From: Stutzerimonas xanthomarina
Lineage (GTDB): Bacteria; Pseudomonadota; Gammaproteobacteria; Pseudomonadales; Pseudomonadaceae
Length of the DNA: 64,000 nt
Direction: 5' to 3'
Assembly (NCBI RefSeq): GCF_003935375.1
Contig: NZ_RHQM01000002.1
Span: 248,001 to 312,000 of the forward strand
Part shown: one piece after another, positions 1 through 8,387 of the stretch
Layout: every line of letters starts with the position of its first letter
How positions within the stretch are numbered: position 1 is the stretch's first letter
Program-made: the position numbers and the translations under genes
Notes under the pieces: generated by a model
Told to the model about the DNA's origin: nothing
Databases searched by the model: none
What the model saw: the letters and a program-made list of their open reading frames with translations, nothing else

Positions 1-620
1 CCCGGCTCGGCGAGCTGGAAGAATCCCTTGCATTGCTGCAGAGCCGGCAGAGCGAAACCCTGACCTACCTGGCCGACCTCAAGCGCGATGCCGAGCAGAG
101 CCTGAAGCTGGCTCAGGGCATCCGCAAGGTCGCAGATGACGCTGACAAGGCCTTGCGCGCCCAGCAGCAGGCGACGGCCGTCAAGCCCGCCGCAACCTCC
201 CGTCCGGCTGCGCGCAAGCCGGCCAGCAAGGCCGCCTCGACTGCAGCCAAATCGGCAGCAGCATCCGCCAAGGCTCCGACCACCAAGGCAGCGACAGCGC
301 CGGCCGCTAAAACGCCAGCCAAGGCTCTAACGAAAGCACCGGCCAAGACAGCAGCGAAGACTCCAGCTGGCGGTGCCGCGGCCAAGCCTGCAGCCTCACG
401 TCCTGCACCGGCCAAGGCACCGGCTCGCGCCCGCTCGGCTACTGTGTCCAAACCCGCTGCGGCCGCGCAATCAGCTGACAGTGCAGCGCCCGCCGCGGCT
501 GACTCAGCGGCCAAGCCTGCGACTGCGCAGCCCGCCGCCAAGGCCGTGGCGAAAAAGCCTGCCACTCGCAAACCTGCAGCCAAGCGCACCGCGACTCAGA
601 CACCGGCCAGCTCCAGCTGA
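1..620 (+). CDS. algP: AlgP-like histone-H1-like Lys/Ala/Pro-rich protein, 5' truncated by the window edge
   Basis: The reading frame is open from the first bases of the window, so the true start lies upstream. The visible N-terminal part (about 50 residues) is charged and helical. From there to the stop it is low-complexity sequence made of Lys-Pro-Ala-Ala-type units, such as KPAA, KAPA and KTAA. This two-part design matches AlgP (AlgR3) of Pseudomonas, a DNA-binding protein whose C-terminus resembles eukaryotic histone H1 and which was described as a regulator of alginate genes. The ABC-F gene nearby fits the P. aeruginosa neighbourhood. Degenerate 12-bp coding repeats make the tail prone to length change. 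The last 25 nt overlap the end of the gene on the opposite strand. Confidence 0.85.
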   Translation, partial: RLGELEESLALLQSRQSETLTYLADLKRDAEQSLKLAQGIRKVADDADKALRAQQQATAVKPAATSRPAARKPASKAASTAAKSAAASAKAPTTKAATAPAAKTPAKALTKAPAKTAAKTPAGGAAAKPAASRPAPAKAPARARSATVSKPAAAAQSADSAAPAAADSAAKPATAQPAAKAVAKKPATRKPAAKRTATQTPASSS

Positions 621-1072
621 GTCTGATAGGCCGCGTTGCGCAGGGTTTCCAGCGCAACGCGGCAACTACCTTTCGGCGCAAGAGTGCTCAACCACTGGTT
701 GGCGTCAGCGCTTTCGTCCCATTCGCGGCTTGCCGTCTGTAGCCGTTCCAGCAGGCTGCGCTCGGCTTGCAGTTCCAGTGTCTTGAGTGTTTTGCGCAGT
801 TCTCGCAGCGCTTCGTCCTGTTCAGCCGGCGAGCGCCATGCCTGACGCAGTTCGCGCAGCGGCTCCACCACTATGTGTCGCCAGGGTGCGGCGACCTCTT
901 CCAGCACACACATCCGCTCCAGATTGCAGGCCACCCCGCGCGCTTCCAGCCAGGCCGCGCAGATCAGCACACAGACGTCCGCCCCCTGACTTTGCAGTTC
1001 CAGGCAGGCAGTCTCGACCCCCTCTCGTGCGTAGCAGTTGAGGGCAAACGTCCAGAGATCCAGGTTGGGCAT
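596..1072 (-). CDS. TIGR02444 family protein
   Basis: This 158-residue cytoplasmic protein has no signal peptide or membrane segment. It starts MPNLDLWTFALNCYAREGVE and is mostly helical, rich in Leu, Arg and Glu. It matches my memory of the TIGR02444 family, a conserved protein of unknown function found in pseudomonads beside algP and the ABC-F gene. It is convergent with algP, with their 3' ends overlapping by 25 nt, and divergent from the ABC-F gene with only 69 bp between starts. No catalytic motif is recognisable, so function is unknown. Confidence 0.75.
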   Translation of the reverse strand: MPNLDLWTFALNCYAREGVETACLELQSQGADVCVLICAAWLEARGVACNLERMCVLEEVAAPWRHIVVEPLRELRQAWRSPAEQDEALRELRKTLKTLELQAERSLLERLQTASREWDESADANQWLSTLAPKGSCRVALETLRNAAYQTQLELAGV

Positions 1073-1141
1073 AAGTGGTACGCCTTTTTTTGCGGGTGGC
1101 CCGGCTGGCTTTCCAGGCGAACTGATAAACTCGCCAGCATT

Positions 1142-3052
1142 ATGATCCGACTCCAGAACCTCACTCTACAGCGTGGCCCTCAGCGTTTGCTGGAAGGCGC
1201 CGAGCTGACCCTGCACCCCGGCCAGAAGGCCGGCCTGATCGGCGCCAATGGCGCTGGCAAATCCACCCTCTTCGCGCTGCTGCGTGGCGAGCTGGTGCCC
1301 GACGGCGGCGATTGCCAGTTGCCGCCGGACTGGCGCATCGCGCACATGCGCCAGGAGATCGATACCCTCGATCGCCTGGCGGTGGACTATGTGCTCGATG
1401 GCGACGTCGAGCTGCGGCGCATTCAGCGCGAGCTTGCCGCCGCCGAACAGGCCCACGATGGCAATGCGCTGGCGCGTCTGCACACCGAGCTGGACAACGT
1501 CGACGGCTACAGCGCTGACGCCCGCGCGCGCAAGCTGCTCGCCGGGCTGGGCTTTGCCAACGAGCAGATGGCGCTGCCGGTCAGCAGCTTCTCCGGTGGC
1601 TGGCGCATGCGTCTCAACCTCGCCCAGGCACTGATGTGCCCGTCCGACCTGTTGCTGCTGGACGAACCAACCAACCACCTGGATCTTGATGCGATCCTCT
1701 GGCTCGAGGACTGGCTCAAGGGCTACCCCGGCACCTTGCTGCTGATTTCCCACGACCGCGACTTCCTCGACTCGGTGGTCGATCACGTCATCCATCTGGA
1801 ACAGCGCAAACTGACGCTCTACCGCGGCGGCTACTCGGCCTTCGAAAGAACTCGCGCCGAGCGTCTGGCGCAGCAGCAGCAAGCCTTCGAGAAGCAGCAG
1901 GCGCAGCGCGCCCACATGGAAAGCTATATCCGCCGCTTCAAGGCCCAGGCGACTAAGGCACGCCAGGCCCAGAGCCGGATCAAGGCGCTGGAGCGCCTCG
2001 AAGAACTGGCGCCGGCGCACGTGGATTCGCCGTTCGACTTCCGCTTCCGCGAGGCGGACAAGGTGTCCAGCCCCTTGCTGGACCTCGCCGAAGGGCGCCT
2101 CGGCTACGGCGAAAAGGTGGTGCTGGACAAGGTCAAGCTGCAGCTGGTGCCCGGCGCGCGCATTGGTTTGCTGGGGCCGAATGGTGCCGGCAAGTCAACG
2201 CTGATCAAGACACTCTCCGCTGAACTGGCCCCGCTGTCCGGCCGCCTGCAGCGCGGCGAGAACCTGGCGGTCGGCTATTTCGCCCAGCATCAGCTGGATT
2301 CGCTCGATCCCAAGGCCAGCCCCTTGCTGCACCTGCAGCGCATCGCTCCGGCCGAGCGCGAGCAGACGCTGCGTGATTTTCTCGGCGGCTTCGATTTCCG
2401 CGGCGCGCGCTGCGACGAGCCGGTGCTGAATTTTTCCGGCGGCGAGAAAGCGCGCCTGGCGCTAGCGCTGATCGCCTGGGGCAAGCCCAACCTGTTGCTG
2501 CTCGACGAACCGACCAACCACCTCGACCTGGAAATGCGCCTGGCGCTGACCCTGGCCCTGCAGGATTTCGAAGGTGCGGTGCTGGTCGTATCCCACGACC
2601 GTCATCTGCTCAAGAGCACCACCGACGAGTTCCTGTTGGTCGCCGACGGTCAGGTGCAGAGTTTCGACGGCGACCTTGAGGACTATGCACGCTGGCTGGT
2701 GGATTACCGTGCGCGCCAGCAACCCGTGGCCAGCGGCGAGCCTGCGGCGGACAAGACCGACAAGCGCGCCCAGCGCCAGGCCGCCGCCGCCCTGCGCCAG
2801 CAGTTGGCGCCGCACAAGCGCCAGGCGGACAAACTGGAGAAGGATCTGGCGATGGTGCACGAGAAGCTGGCGACGCTCGAGGCGCAGCTGGGCGACAGTG
2901 CGCTTTATGAGTCTGCTCGCAAGGACGAGCTGCGTGAGCTGCTGGCCAAGCAGGCCGAGCTGAAGGTTCGCGAAGGCGAGCTGGAGGAAGCCTGGCTGGA
3001 GGCGCTGGAAATACTGGAGAGCCTGCAGGCGCAACTGGAGGCCAGTGCATGA
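1142..3052 (+). CDS. ABC-F family ATP-binding protein (YheS-like)
   Basis: The product has 636 residues with two tandem ABC ATPase domains and no membrane domain, which defines the ABC-F class of ribosome-associated ATPases. The first domain has Walker A GANGAGKST near residue 36, signature FSGGWRMRL and Walker B LLLLDEPTNHLD. A charged Arg/Gln-rich linker follows. The second domain has GPNGAGKST, FSGGEKARLA and a second LLLLDEPTNHLD. The C-terminus is a Lys/Glu/Leu-rich coiled coil, as in YheS. I chose ATG 1142 (MIRLQNLTL) because it begins the first domain correctly; the frame stays open far upstream without family similarity. The stop overlaps the next start by 4 nt. YheS-type proteins are thought to act on stalled ribosomes; a role here is inferred. 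Confidence 0.9.
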   Translation: MIRLQNLTLQRGPQRLLEGAELTLHPGQKAGLIGANGAGKSTLFALLRGELVPDGGDCQLPPDWRIAHMRQEIDTLDRLAVDYVLDGDVELRRIQRELAAAEQAHDGNALARLHTELDNVDGYSADARARKLLAGLGFANEQMALPVSSFSGGWRMRLNLAQALMCPSDLLLLDEPTNHLDLDAILWLEDWLKGYPGTLLLISHDRDFLDSVVDHVIHLEQRKLTLYRGGYSAFERTRAERLAQQQQAFEKQQAQRAHMESYIRRFKAQATKARQAQSRIKALERLEELAPAHVDSPFDFRFREADKVSSPLLDLAEGRLGYGEKVVLDKVKLQLVPGARIGLLGPNGAGKSTLIKTLSAELAPLSGRLQRGENLAVGYFAQHQLDSLDPKASPLLHLQRIAPAEREQTLRDFLGGFDFRGARCDEPVLNFSGGEKARLALALIAWGKPNLLLLDEPTNHLDLEMRLALTLALQDFEGAVLVVSHDRHLLKSTTDEFLLVADGQVQSFDGDLEDYARWLVDYRARQQPVASGEPAADKTDKRAQRQAAAALRQQLAPHKRQADKLEKDLAMVHEKLATLEAQLGDSALYESARKDELRELLAKQAELKVREGELEEAWLEALEILESLQAQLEASA

Positions 3053-3630
3053 GCGAACCCTGGCTGACATTGGTTGAAGAATGGCGCTTGCAGTGGATGC
3101 TGGGCTTGCAGGTGCTGTTGATCCTGCTGGTCGCCTATGTCCTGCAACGCTTGGTCGCCCGTGGACTGACTCGGCTGTCGTCGCGTTATCCGTTGCCGCC
3201 GGAATTGCTGATCCCGGTGCGCGGTGGCATCCGCTGGTTCATCATCGGCGGCGCGCTGCTCATGGTACTGGAGCGCTTCGGCGTCTCTGCCACCGTGCTG
3301 TGGACAGCCATCTCCGGGTTCGTCGCGGTGGCGGCCATCGCGTTTTTCGCGATCTGGAGCGTGCTGTCCAACCTGCTCTGTGCGGTGCTCATCCTCACTG
3401 TCGGCCCGTTCCGGCTGGGAGATGTGGTGGAGATTGTCGAGGCGTTCGACAAGCCGATCGTCAAGGGGCGGGTCATCGACATCAATCTTGTCTACACCAC
3501 CCTGGAAGAGGTGGCCGAAGCCGGCACCGGCGCCATCGTGCAGGTGCCCAACAGCCTGTTCTTCCAGAAGGCCGTACGCCGTTGGCGTGGCAGCGAAGTG
3601 CAACTCTATAACCGTAACCCCAACGAGTAA
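3049..3630 (+). CDS. Small MscS-type mechanosensitive channel family protein
   Basis: This 193-residue membrane protein has a hydrophobic N-terminal helix, a second segment around residues 62-80 and a glycine/alanine-rich pore-like helix around 85-115 (SGFVAVAAIAFFAIWSVLSN). A short MscS-like beta domain follows (GPFRLGDVVEI, VQVPNSLFF). It is shorter than E. coli MscS (286 residues) and lacks most of the C-terminal cytoplasmic cage, so gating behaviour cannot be assumed. The start overlaps the ABC-F stop (ATGA), so translation is probably coupled. The gene order ABC-F, MscS, TerC recurs in Pseudomonas. Confidence 0.85.
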   Translation: MSEPWLTLVEEWRLQWMLGLQVLLILLVAYVLQRLVARGLTRLSSRYPLPPELLIPVRGGIRWFIIGGALLMVLERFGVSATVLWTAISGFVAVAAIAFFAIWSVLSNLLCAVLILTVGPFRLGDVVEIVEAFDKPIVKGRVIDINLVYTTLEEVAEAGTGAIVQVPNSLFFQKAVRRWRGSEVQLYNRNPNE

Positions 3631-3638
3631 GAACCCTC

Positions 3639-4400
3639 ATGGAATGGCTCAGCAACCCTGAGATATGGGTCGCCTTTCTGACCCTGACCGCCCTGGAAAT
3701 CGTCCTCGGCATCGACAACATCATCTTCATTTCGATTCTGGTCAGCCGCCTGCCCAAGGAGCAGCAGCCGAAGGCGCGCTTCTTCGGCCTGGCGCTGGCC
3801 ATGGGCACGCGGATCCTGCTGCTGCTATCCATCGCCTGGGTGATGCGCCTGACCAATGACTTGTTCACGGTGCTGGGCGAGGGCGTTTCCGGGCGCGACC
3901 TGATCCTGTTCTTCGGAGGCCTGTTCCTCCTGTTCAAGAGCACCATGGAGATCTGGCACAGCGTCGAAGGCGAGGAAGAGGAGCAGGCTGCGGGCGGCGC
4001 CGTGGTGAAGGCCGGGTTTATCGGGATCATCCTGCAGATCGCGGTGATCGACATCATCTTCTCGCTGGACTCGGTGATCACGGCGGTCGGTCTGGTGCAG
4101 AACGTCCCGGTGATGGTCGCGGCGATCGTCATCGCGGTGCTGGTGATGATGCTGGCTGCCGGTACCATCAGCGAGTTCATCGACAAGCACCCGACGCTGA
4201 AGATTCTGGCGCTGTCGTTCCTCATCGTCGTCGGTACGCTGCTCATCGCCGAAGCCTTCGATGTGCATGTGCCGAAGGGCTACGTCTACTTCGCGATGGC
4301 TTTCTCGCTGGGCGTCGAGGCACTGAACATTCGCATGCGCAAGGCGATGAAGCGCAAGCTCAAGGAGCCGGTAAAGCTGGGCAAGGGCTCGCCGGACTGA
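3639..4400 (+). CDS. TerC family integral membrane protein
   Basis: The product is a 253-residue polytopic membrane protein of the TerC/YkoY superfamily. The two family signatures are visible: acidic DNI motif LGIDNIIFIS near residue 25 and the repeat-related FSLDSVITAVG near residue 140, each with buried acidic residues expected in a metal-binding membrane site. Some members export manganese or sit in tellurite-resistance operons; the substrate here is not known. The gene starts 8 bp after the MscS-type gene and is co-transcribed. The gap is too short for a yybP-ykoY riboswitch, which precedes some TerC homologues. Confidence 0.88.
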   Translation: MEWLSNPEIWVAFLTLTALEIVLGIDNIIFISILVSRLPKEQQPKARFFGLALAMGTRILLLLSIAWVMRLTNDLFTVLGEGVSGRDLILFFGGLFLLFKSTMEIWHSVEGEEEEQAAGGAVVKAGFIGIILQIAVIDIIFSLDSVITAVGLVQNVPVMVAAIVIAVLVMMLAAGTISEFIDKHPTLKILALSFLIVVGTLLIAEAFDVHVPKGYVYFAMAFSLGVEALNIRMRKAMKRKLKEPVKLGKGSPD

Positions 4401-4405
4401 ACCGA

Positions 4406-4429
4406 AGCGCCGACCGGGCGGCCGGCGCT
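4406..4429 (+). terminator. GC-rich hairpin after the TerC gene
   Basis: Arms AGCGCCG (4406-4412) and CGGCGCT (4423-4429) pair perfectly around a GC-rich loop, 5 nt after the TerC stop. There is no T-run, so this is either a weak terminator or an mRNA-stabilising stem between the TerC and LysE genes. Confidence 0.35.
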
Positions 4430-4450
4430 CGTTGAATGGAGGTAATCAGC

Positions 4451-5083
4451 ATGTCCCTGGAATCCTGGCTCGCGTTCTTCGTTGCCTGTTGGGTGATCAG
4501 CCTGTCCCCGGGTGCCGGCGCCATCGCGTCGATGTCCTGCGGGCTGCAGTACGGCTTCTGGCGCGGCTACTGGAATGCCATCGGCCTGCAGCTGGCGTTG
4601 GTGCTGCAGATCGCCGTGGTCGCGGCGGGCGTCGGTGCGGTGCTGGCCACGTCGGAACTGGCATTCAGCCTGATCAAGTGGTTCGGCGTCGGCTATCTGC
4701 TCTGGCTGGCCTGGAAGCAGTGGCAGGCGCAGCCCGAGGCGCTGGATGATTCCGCCGCCCCGCGGGCCATCGGCAGGCCGCTGAGCCTGATGCTGCGCGG
4801 GTTTGTGGTCAACGCCAGCAACCCCAAGGCAATCGTTTTCATCCTCGCCGTACTGCCGCAGTTTCTCGACCCGCAGCGGCCGTTGCTGCTGCAATACAGC
4901 GAGATGGCCGCGACCATGGTGGTGGTCGACCTGATCGTCATGGCCGGCTACACCGGGCTGGCGGCGAAAGTGCTGCGGCTGTTGCGCACGCCGCGTCAGC
5001 AGCGCCTGGTCAACCGCAGTTTCGCCGCAATGTTCGCCGGCGCGGCGGCGCTGCTGGCGACCGTAAGGCGCGCGGTGGCATGA
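4451..5083 (+). CDS. LysE family translocator (amino-acid exporter)
   Basis: This is a 210-residue inner-membrane protein with about six hydrophobic helices. The LysE/RhtB signature appears at the N-terminus as LSPGAGAIASMSCGLQYGFW, followed by NPKAIVFILAVLPQF, the second conserved region. Family members export amino acids or homoserine lactones; the substrate cannot be predicted from sequence. ATG 4451 was preferred over the in-frame ATG 4436 because GGAGG lies at 4438-4442, 8 nt before it. The next gene begins within or just after this stop, so the two are likely co-translated. Confidence 0.88.
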   Translation: MSLESWLAFFVACWVISLSPGAGAIASMSCGLQYGFWRGYWNAIGLQLALVLQIAVVAAGVGAVLATSELAFSLIKWFGVGYLLWLAWKQWQAQPEALDDSAAPRAIGRPLSLMLRGFVVNASNPKAIVFILAVLPQFLDPQRPLLLQYSEMAATMVVVDLIVMAGYTGLAAKVLRLLRTPRQQRLVNRSFAAMFAGAAALLATVRRAVA

Positions 5084-5097
5084 GCGAGGCAACCGCC

Positions 5098-5553
5098 ATG
5101 CGCGTGTGGATCGATGCCGATGCCTGCCCGCGCGCAGCCAAGGACCAGGTGATCAAGTTCGCCCTCAAACGGCGGTTCGAGGTGCTGCTGGTTGCCGGCC
5201 AGAGCCAGGTCAAGCCGGCGTTCGCCTGCGTGCGGCTGATCGTGGTGCCGAGCGGGCCGGATGCAGCCGATGACTATCTGGTCGAACATGCCGCCCCGGG
5301 TGACCTGGTGATCTGCAGCGACGTTCCGCTGGCCGATCGACTGGTGAAGAAGGGCGTCGCGGCGCTCGACCCGCGCGGTCGCGAGTTCGACGAGCGCAAC
5401 ATGGGCGAGCGGCTGGCGGTGCGCAACCTGTTCACCGATCTACGCGATCAGGGCCAGATGGGCGGCGGCCAGGGGGCCTACAGCGAGCGCGACCGCCAGG
5501 CCTTCGCCAATTCCCTGGATCGCCTGCTCACGCGATTGTCGCGCCCGCAGTGA
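5098..5553 (+). CDS. YaiI/YqxD family protein (UPF0178, DUF188)
   Basis: This protein of about 151 residues matches the UPF0178 family: N-terminal MRVWIDADACPRAAKD with clustered aspartates, central DDYLVEHAAPGDLVICSD, and C-terminal GGGQGAYSERDRQAFANSLD. The acidic cluster and PIN/NYN-like arrangement suggest a nuclease-like fold, but no activity is established. ATG 5098 starts exactly where the family begins and has GAGG about 10 nt upstream; an in-frame ATG at 5080 overlapping the LysE stop would add six residues. The 3' end overlaps the end of the opposite-strand cyclic-di-GMP gene by 26 nt. Confidence 0.85.
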   Translation: MRVWIDADACPRAAKDQVIKFALKRRFEVLLVAGQSQVKPAFACVRLIVVPSGPDAADDYLVEHAAPGDLVICSDVPLADRLVKKGVAALDPRGREFDERNMGERLAVRNLFTDLRDQGQMGGGQGAYSERDRQAFANSLDRLLTRLSRPQ

Positions 5554-7666
5554 GCGGCTGCCGCGCGGCCAGCCAGTCGCGCAGTGCCGACAATGGGAGC
5601 GGGCGGCTGTGGTAGTAGCCCTGGATGTAATCGCAGCCGTTTTCGCGCAGGTAGGCCAGCTGAACCTCCTCCTCGACGCCTTCGGCCACCACCTTGAGAC
5701 CGAGTTTATGCGCCATGGCGATGATCGCCGCGGTGATGGCGCGGTCATTGGCCTGCTCGGCGATTTCCTGAACGAAGGCGCGGTCGACCTTGAGGGTGTC
5801 CACCGGCAGCTTGCGCAGGTAGGCCAGCGAGGAATAGCCGCTGCCGAAATCATCGATGGACACCTTCACCCCGAGCTCACGGACGGCATCGAGGGTGCGC
5901 ACCGCCGCGCCAAGGCTGTTCATCAGCGCATTCTCGGTGACTTCCACGGTCAGCCGCGCCGGGTCGAGACCGGTACGCTCGAGAATGCGCGCGACGACCT
6001 CCGGCATCTGCAGATTGGACAGGTTGAGCGCTGAGCAATTGACCGCTACCCGCAGGTCGTGGCCCTCATCGAGCAAGGCGACCAGGTCGGCACAGGCGCG
6101 GCGCGCGACCCAGGCGTCCAGCTCGGCGACGAAACCGTGTTGCTCGGCCAGTCCGACGAAGCGCTCGGGGCTGATGAAACCCTGCTGCGGATGCTGCCAG
6201 CGCACCAGCGCCTCGAGGCTCACCGGCTCGCCGCTGCGGCCATCGACGATGGGCTGATAGTTCACGCTGAGGAGGTTATCGTTCAGTGCCCGGCGCAGGT
6301 CCTGTTCCAGCGACAGATCCTCCTGGGCGCGCAGTTCCAGCGCGGGGTTGAAGCGCAGGCTGCGGTTGCGGCCGCTGGCCTTGCACTGGCCGACCGCGAG
6401 GCCTGCGTGGCGGAACAGCGCATCGAAGTTCAGGCCGTCTTCGGGGTACTGGCTGATGCCGATGCTGGCGGTCAGGCGCAGCTGGGTGTCGCCGAGGGTG
6501 AAGGGCGGGCGCAGCTGTTCGAGGATGTGGTTGGCCAGCGCCTGGGCCTGCTCCCACTGGCCGAGGGTCAAGACGCAGAACTCGTCGCCGGAGAAGCGCG
6601 CCAGCATGTCGTGCTGACCGAGTACCGCGCGGATTCGATGCGCCGCCTGTTGCAATGCCAGGTCGCCGCTGCGGTGGCCGAGGCTGTCGTTGATGCGCTT
6701 GAAGTTGTCCAGATCCACCACCAGCACGGCCAGCGCCTGACGTTCCTCGCGCGCGGCCAGGACCTGGGTGACCATCTCGGTGAAGGCGCGACCGTTGAAC
6801 AGGTTGGTCAGCGGGTCGTAATGGGTCATCGCGTTGAGCTGGTGCTCGGCCTGGTCGAGTGCCTGGCGTTGCTCGCTGAAGCGCTGCTCGGCCCAGCTGG
6901 CGGCGATGCCGGTGACGATCACCAGCAGCGCGACCAGACCGATTGCCGAGGCGAGGACGGCATGCTGGCCGCCATGACTGCCGAACGGGGCGGTGTGCTC
7001 CAGCATGTGGGCGGGGACTGCCAGGATCAGCGCATGCATGCCGGTGTAGTGCATCGAAACGATCGCCGCGCCCATCAACATGCTGCAGAGCAGGCGCTGC
7101 CAGTGCTGGTGCCGGCTCTGGCTGGCGCGGAAGTGATATCCCAGCACCAGCGCGGCGATCGAGGCGCCGATGGCGATCAGAACAGAGGCAGCGAAGGCCA
7201 GCGGTGCGTAGTAGAGCGTGGCCAGCGAGCGTATCGCCGCCATCCCGGTGTAGTGCATGGCGGCGATGCCGATGCCGGCGGCCGTGCCGGCCAGCGCGTA
7301 CTGCGGCACGCTGAGGCGATCGCGGCCGAGCAGATGCATCACCACATAGGACACGGCCATGGCGATCAGCAGCGAAAGCAGGGTGATGCGATGGTCGTAG
7401 CTGATGTCCAGTGGCGCGCTGAAGGCCAGCATGCCGATGAAGTGCATCGACCAGATGCCGCCACCCAGAGCGAACGCGCCGACCCAACGCCACAAGTCGC
7501 GGCCGCGCGGGCTGCCGCTGCGGCTGACCCGCTTGGCCAGCGCCAGTGCGGTGAACGCCGCCGCGCTGGCGACGAGGTAGGAGAGAACGACCAGCAGAGG
7601 GTCGTGACTGTGGCCGAGCAGGGCAATCTGGTCGGCGGGAAGGTCGGAAAACAGAAGTCTGGACAC
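5528..7666 (-). CDS. MHYT-GGDEF-EAL membrane cyclic-di-GMP signalling protein
   Basis: The product has about 712 residues. The N-terminal MHYT sensor has seven membrane helices with three signature copies: MHFIGM (74-79), MHYTGM (137-142) and MHYTGM (205-210). MHYT domains are proposed to bind copper and sense gases. A GGDEF domain (about 275-440) carries SGDEF at 359-363, Ser replacing the first Gly, and no RxxD inhibitory site (GQHD at that position). The EAL domain (about 452-700) keeps EALVRW, EVTEN, DDFGSGYSSL and AEGVEEE, so phosphodiesterase activity is expected. Architecture equals MucR of P. aeruginosa. GTG 7666 is chosen because hydrophobic sequence begins just after it; an ATG at 7762 is possible but adds unsupported sequence. 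Confidence 0.88.
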   Translation of the reverse strand: MSRLLFSDLPADQIALLGHSHDPLLVVLSYLVASAAAFTALALAKRVSRSGSPRGRDLWRWVGAFALGGGIWSMHFIGMLAFSAPLDISYDHRITLLSLLIAMAVSYVVMHLLGRDRLSVPQYALAGTAAGIGIAAMHYTGMAAIRSLATLYYAPLAFAASVLIAIGASIAALVLGYHFRASQSRHQHWQRLLCSMLMGAAIVSMHYTGMHALILAVPAHMLEHTAPFGSHGGQHAVLASAIGLVALLVIVTGIAASWAEQRFSEQRQALDQAEHQLNAMTHYDPLTNLFNGRAFTEMVTQVLAAREERQALAVLVVDLDNFKRINDSLGHRSGDLALQQAAHRIRAVLGQHDMLARFSGDEFCVLTLGQWEQAQALANHILEQLRPPFTLGDTQLRLTASIGISQYPEDGLNFDALFRHAGLAVGQCKASGRNRSLRFNPALELRAQEDLSLEQDLRRALNDNLLSVNYQPIVDGRSGEPVSLEALVRWQHPQQGFISPERFVGLAEQHGFVAELDAWVARRACADLVALLDEGHDLRVAVNCSALNLSNLQMPEVVARILERTGLDPARLTVEVTENALMNSLGAAVRTLDAVRELGVKVSIDDFGSGYSSLAYLRKLPVDTLKVDRAFVQEIAEQANDRAITAAIIAMAHKLGLKVVAEGVEEEVQLAYLRENGCDYIQGYYHSRPLPLSALRDWLAARQPLTAGATIA

Positions 7667-7777
7667 GCGGCGGCACTCGAACAGTCGGGCGTCCTGCCTC
7701 GTGAGAATAGTGGCGCATGGCCATCTGCGGCAGAGTGTACGAGAGGTCGCCCTGGCCGCCAATCTCCTATCGGCTGA

Positions 7778-8245
7778 TCAACCGCAAAGATAAGTGCCGG
7801 TGCCCACGGCGATCAGGGTGCCCAGTTCGTTGTGCAGCTCAGAACGCACCACTGCGACCTTGTTGCCCGAGCGCAGCAGCATCGCGCTGGCACTGAAGCG
7901 GGTGCCTCGGCCTGGGCGCAGGTAGTCGATGCGCAGATCGATGGTTCCCAGCCGGGAAAGCCGTGCGGCGCGCTCCTGGGTGGTCAAATGGCGATGCTTG
8001 TCGAAGGCGCCGAGCATTGCCATCGCCCCGCCGGCCACGTCCAGCAGCGAGGCGATGACCCCGCCATGCAAGATGCCGTGGACGAAGTTGCCGACCAGCT
8101 CCGGCTTCATCGGCAGGTGCATGACGACCTGGGAGGTCGATACCTCGTCCAGCTCGATGCCCAGCGCCTGGTTGAAGGGGATGCGTTCGAACATCTGGCG
8201 TACCGCCTGGGCCTGCTCGGCGAGCAGGGCGTCGTCGTGGTTCAT
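7778..8245 (-). CDS. PaaI-like hotdog thioesterase
   Basis: This 155-residue single hotdog-fold protein belongs to the 4HBT/PaaI acyl-CoA thioesterase group. The diagnostic segment is HGGVIASLLDVAGGAMAM near the middle, where the HGG and the downstream acidic residue belong to the active site. The preceding PELVGNFVHGILHGG fits the usual N-terminal half. RBS-like AGGAA precedes ATG 8245. It probably hydrolyses an acyl- or aryl-CoA, but the substrate cannot be read from sequence. It is an isolated gene between the cyclic-di-GMP protein and elbB, all on the same strand. Confidence 0.8.
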   Translation of the reverse strand: MNHDDALLAEQAQAVRQMFERIPFNQALGIELDEVSTSQVVMHLPMKPELVGNFVHGILHGGVIASLLDVAGGAMAMLGAFDKHRHLTTQERAARLSRLGTIDLRIDYLRPGRGTRFSASAMLLRSGNKVAVVRSELHNELGTLIAVGTGTYLCG

Positions 8246-8343
8246 GGTCGGCGTTCCTGTGGATGAGCGATCAAGCTGCCCGAGGATGTTCGCGCTGAAC
8301 AGAGTGGCGGCACGAGCAGCCGCGGCTTTGGCGGCTTTCGCGC

Positions 8344-8368
8344 AAAAAAATCCCGGGCGGACCCGGGA
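8344..8368 (-). terminator. Intrinsic terminator after elbB
   Basis: On the minus strand the stem GATCCCGGG/CCCGGGA is followed by seven T residues (complement of 8344-8350). It lies 20 nt after the elbB stop. Confidence 0.85.
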
Positions 8369-8387
8369 TCATTTGGCGGCGTTCGGA

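Noticed and set aside
3631..3638. yybP-ykoY manganese riboswitch before the TerC gene
   Set aside because: Only 8 bp separate the TerC gene from the MscS-type gene, far too short for that riboswitch.
6059..7777. 572-residue open frame opposite the MHYT-GGDEF-EAL gene
   Set aside because: It is the mirror frame of a gene with several conserved motifs; the product is rich in His, Gln and Ala without recognisable domains.
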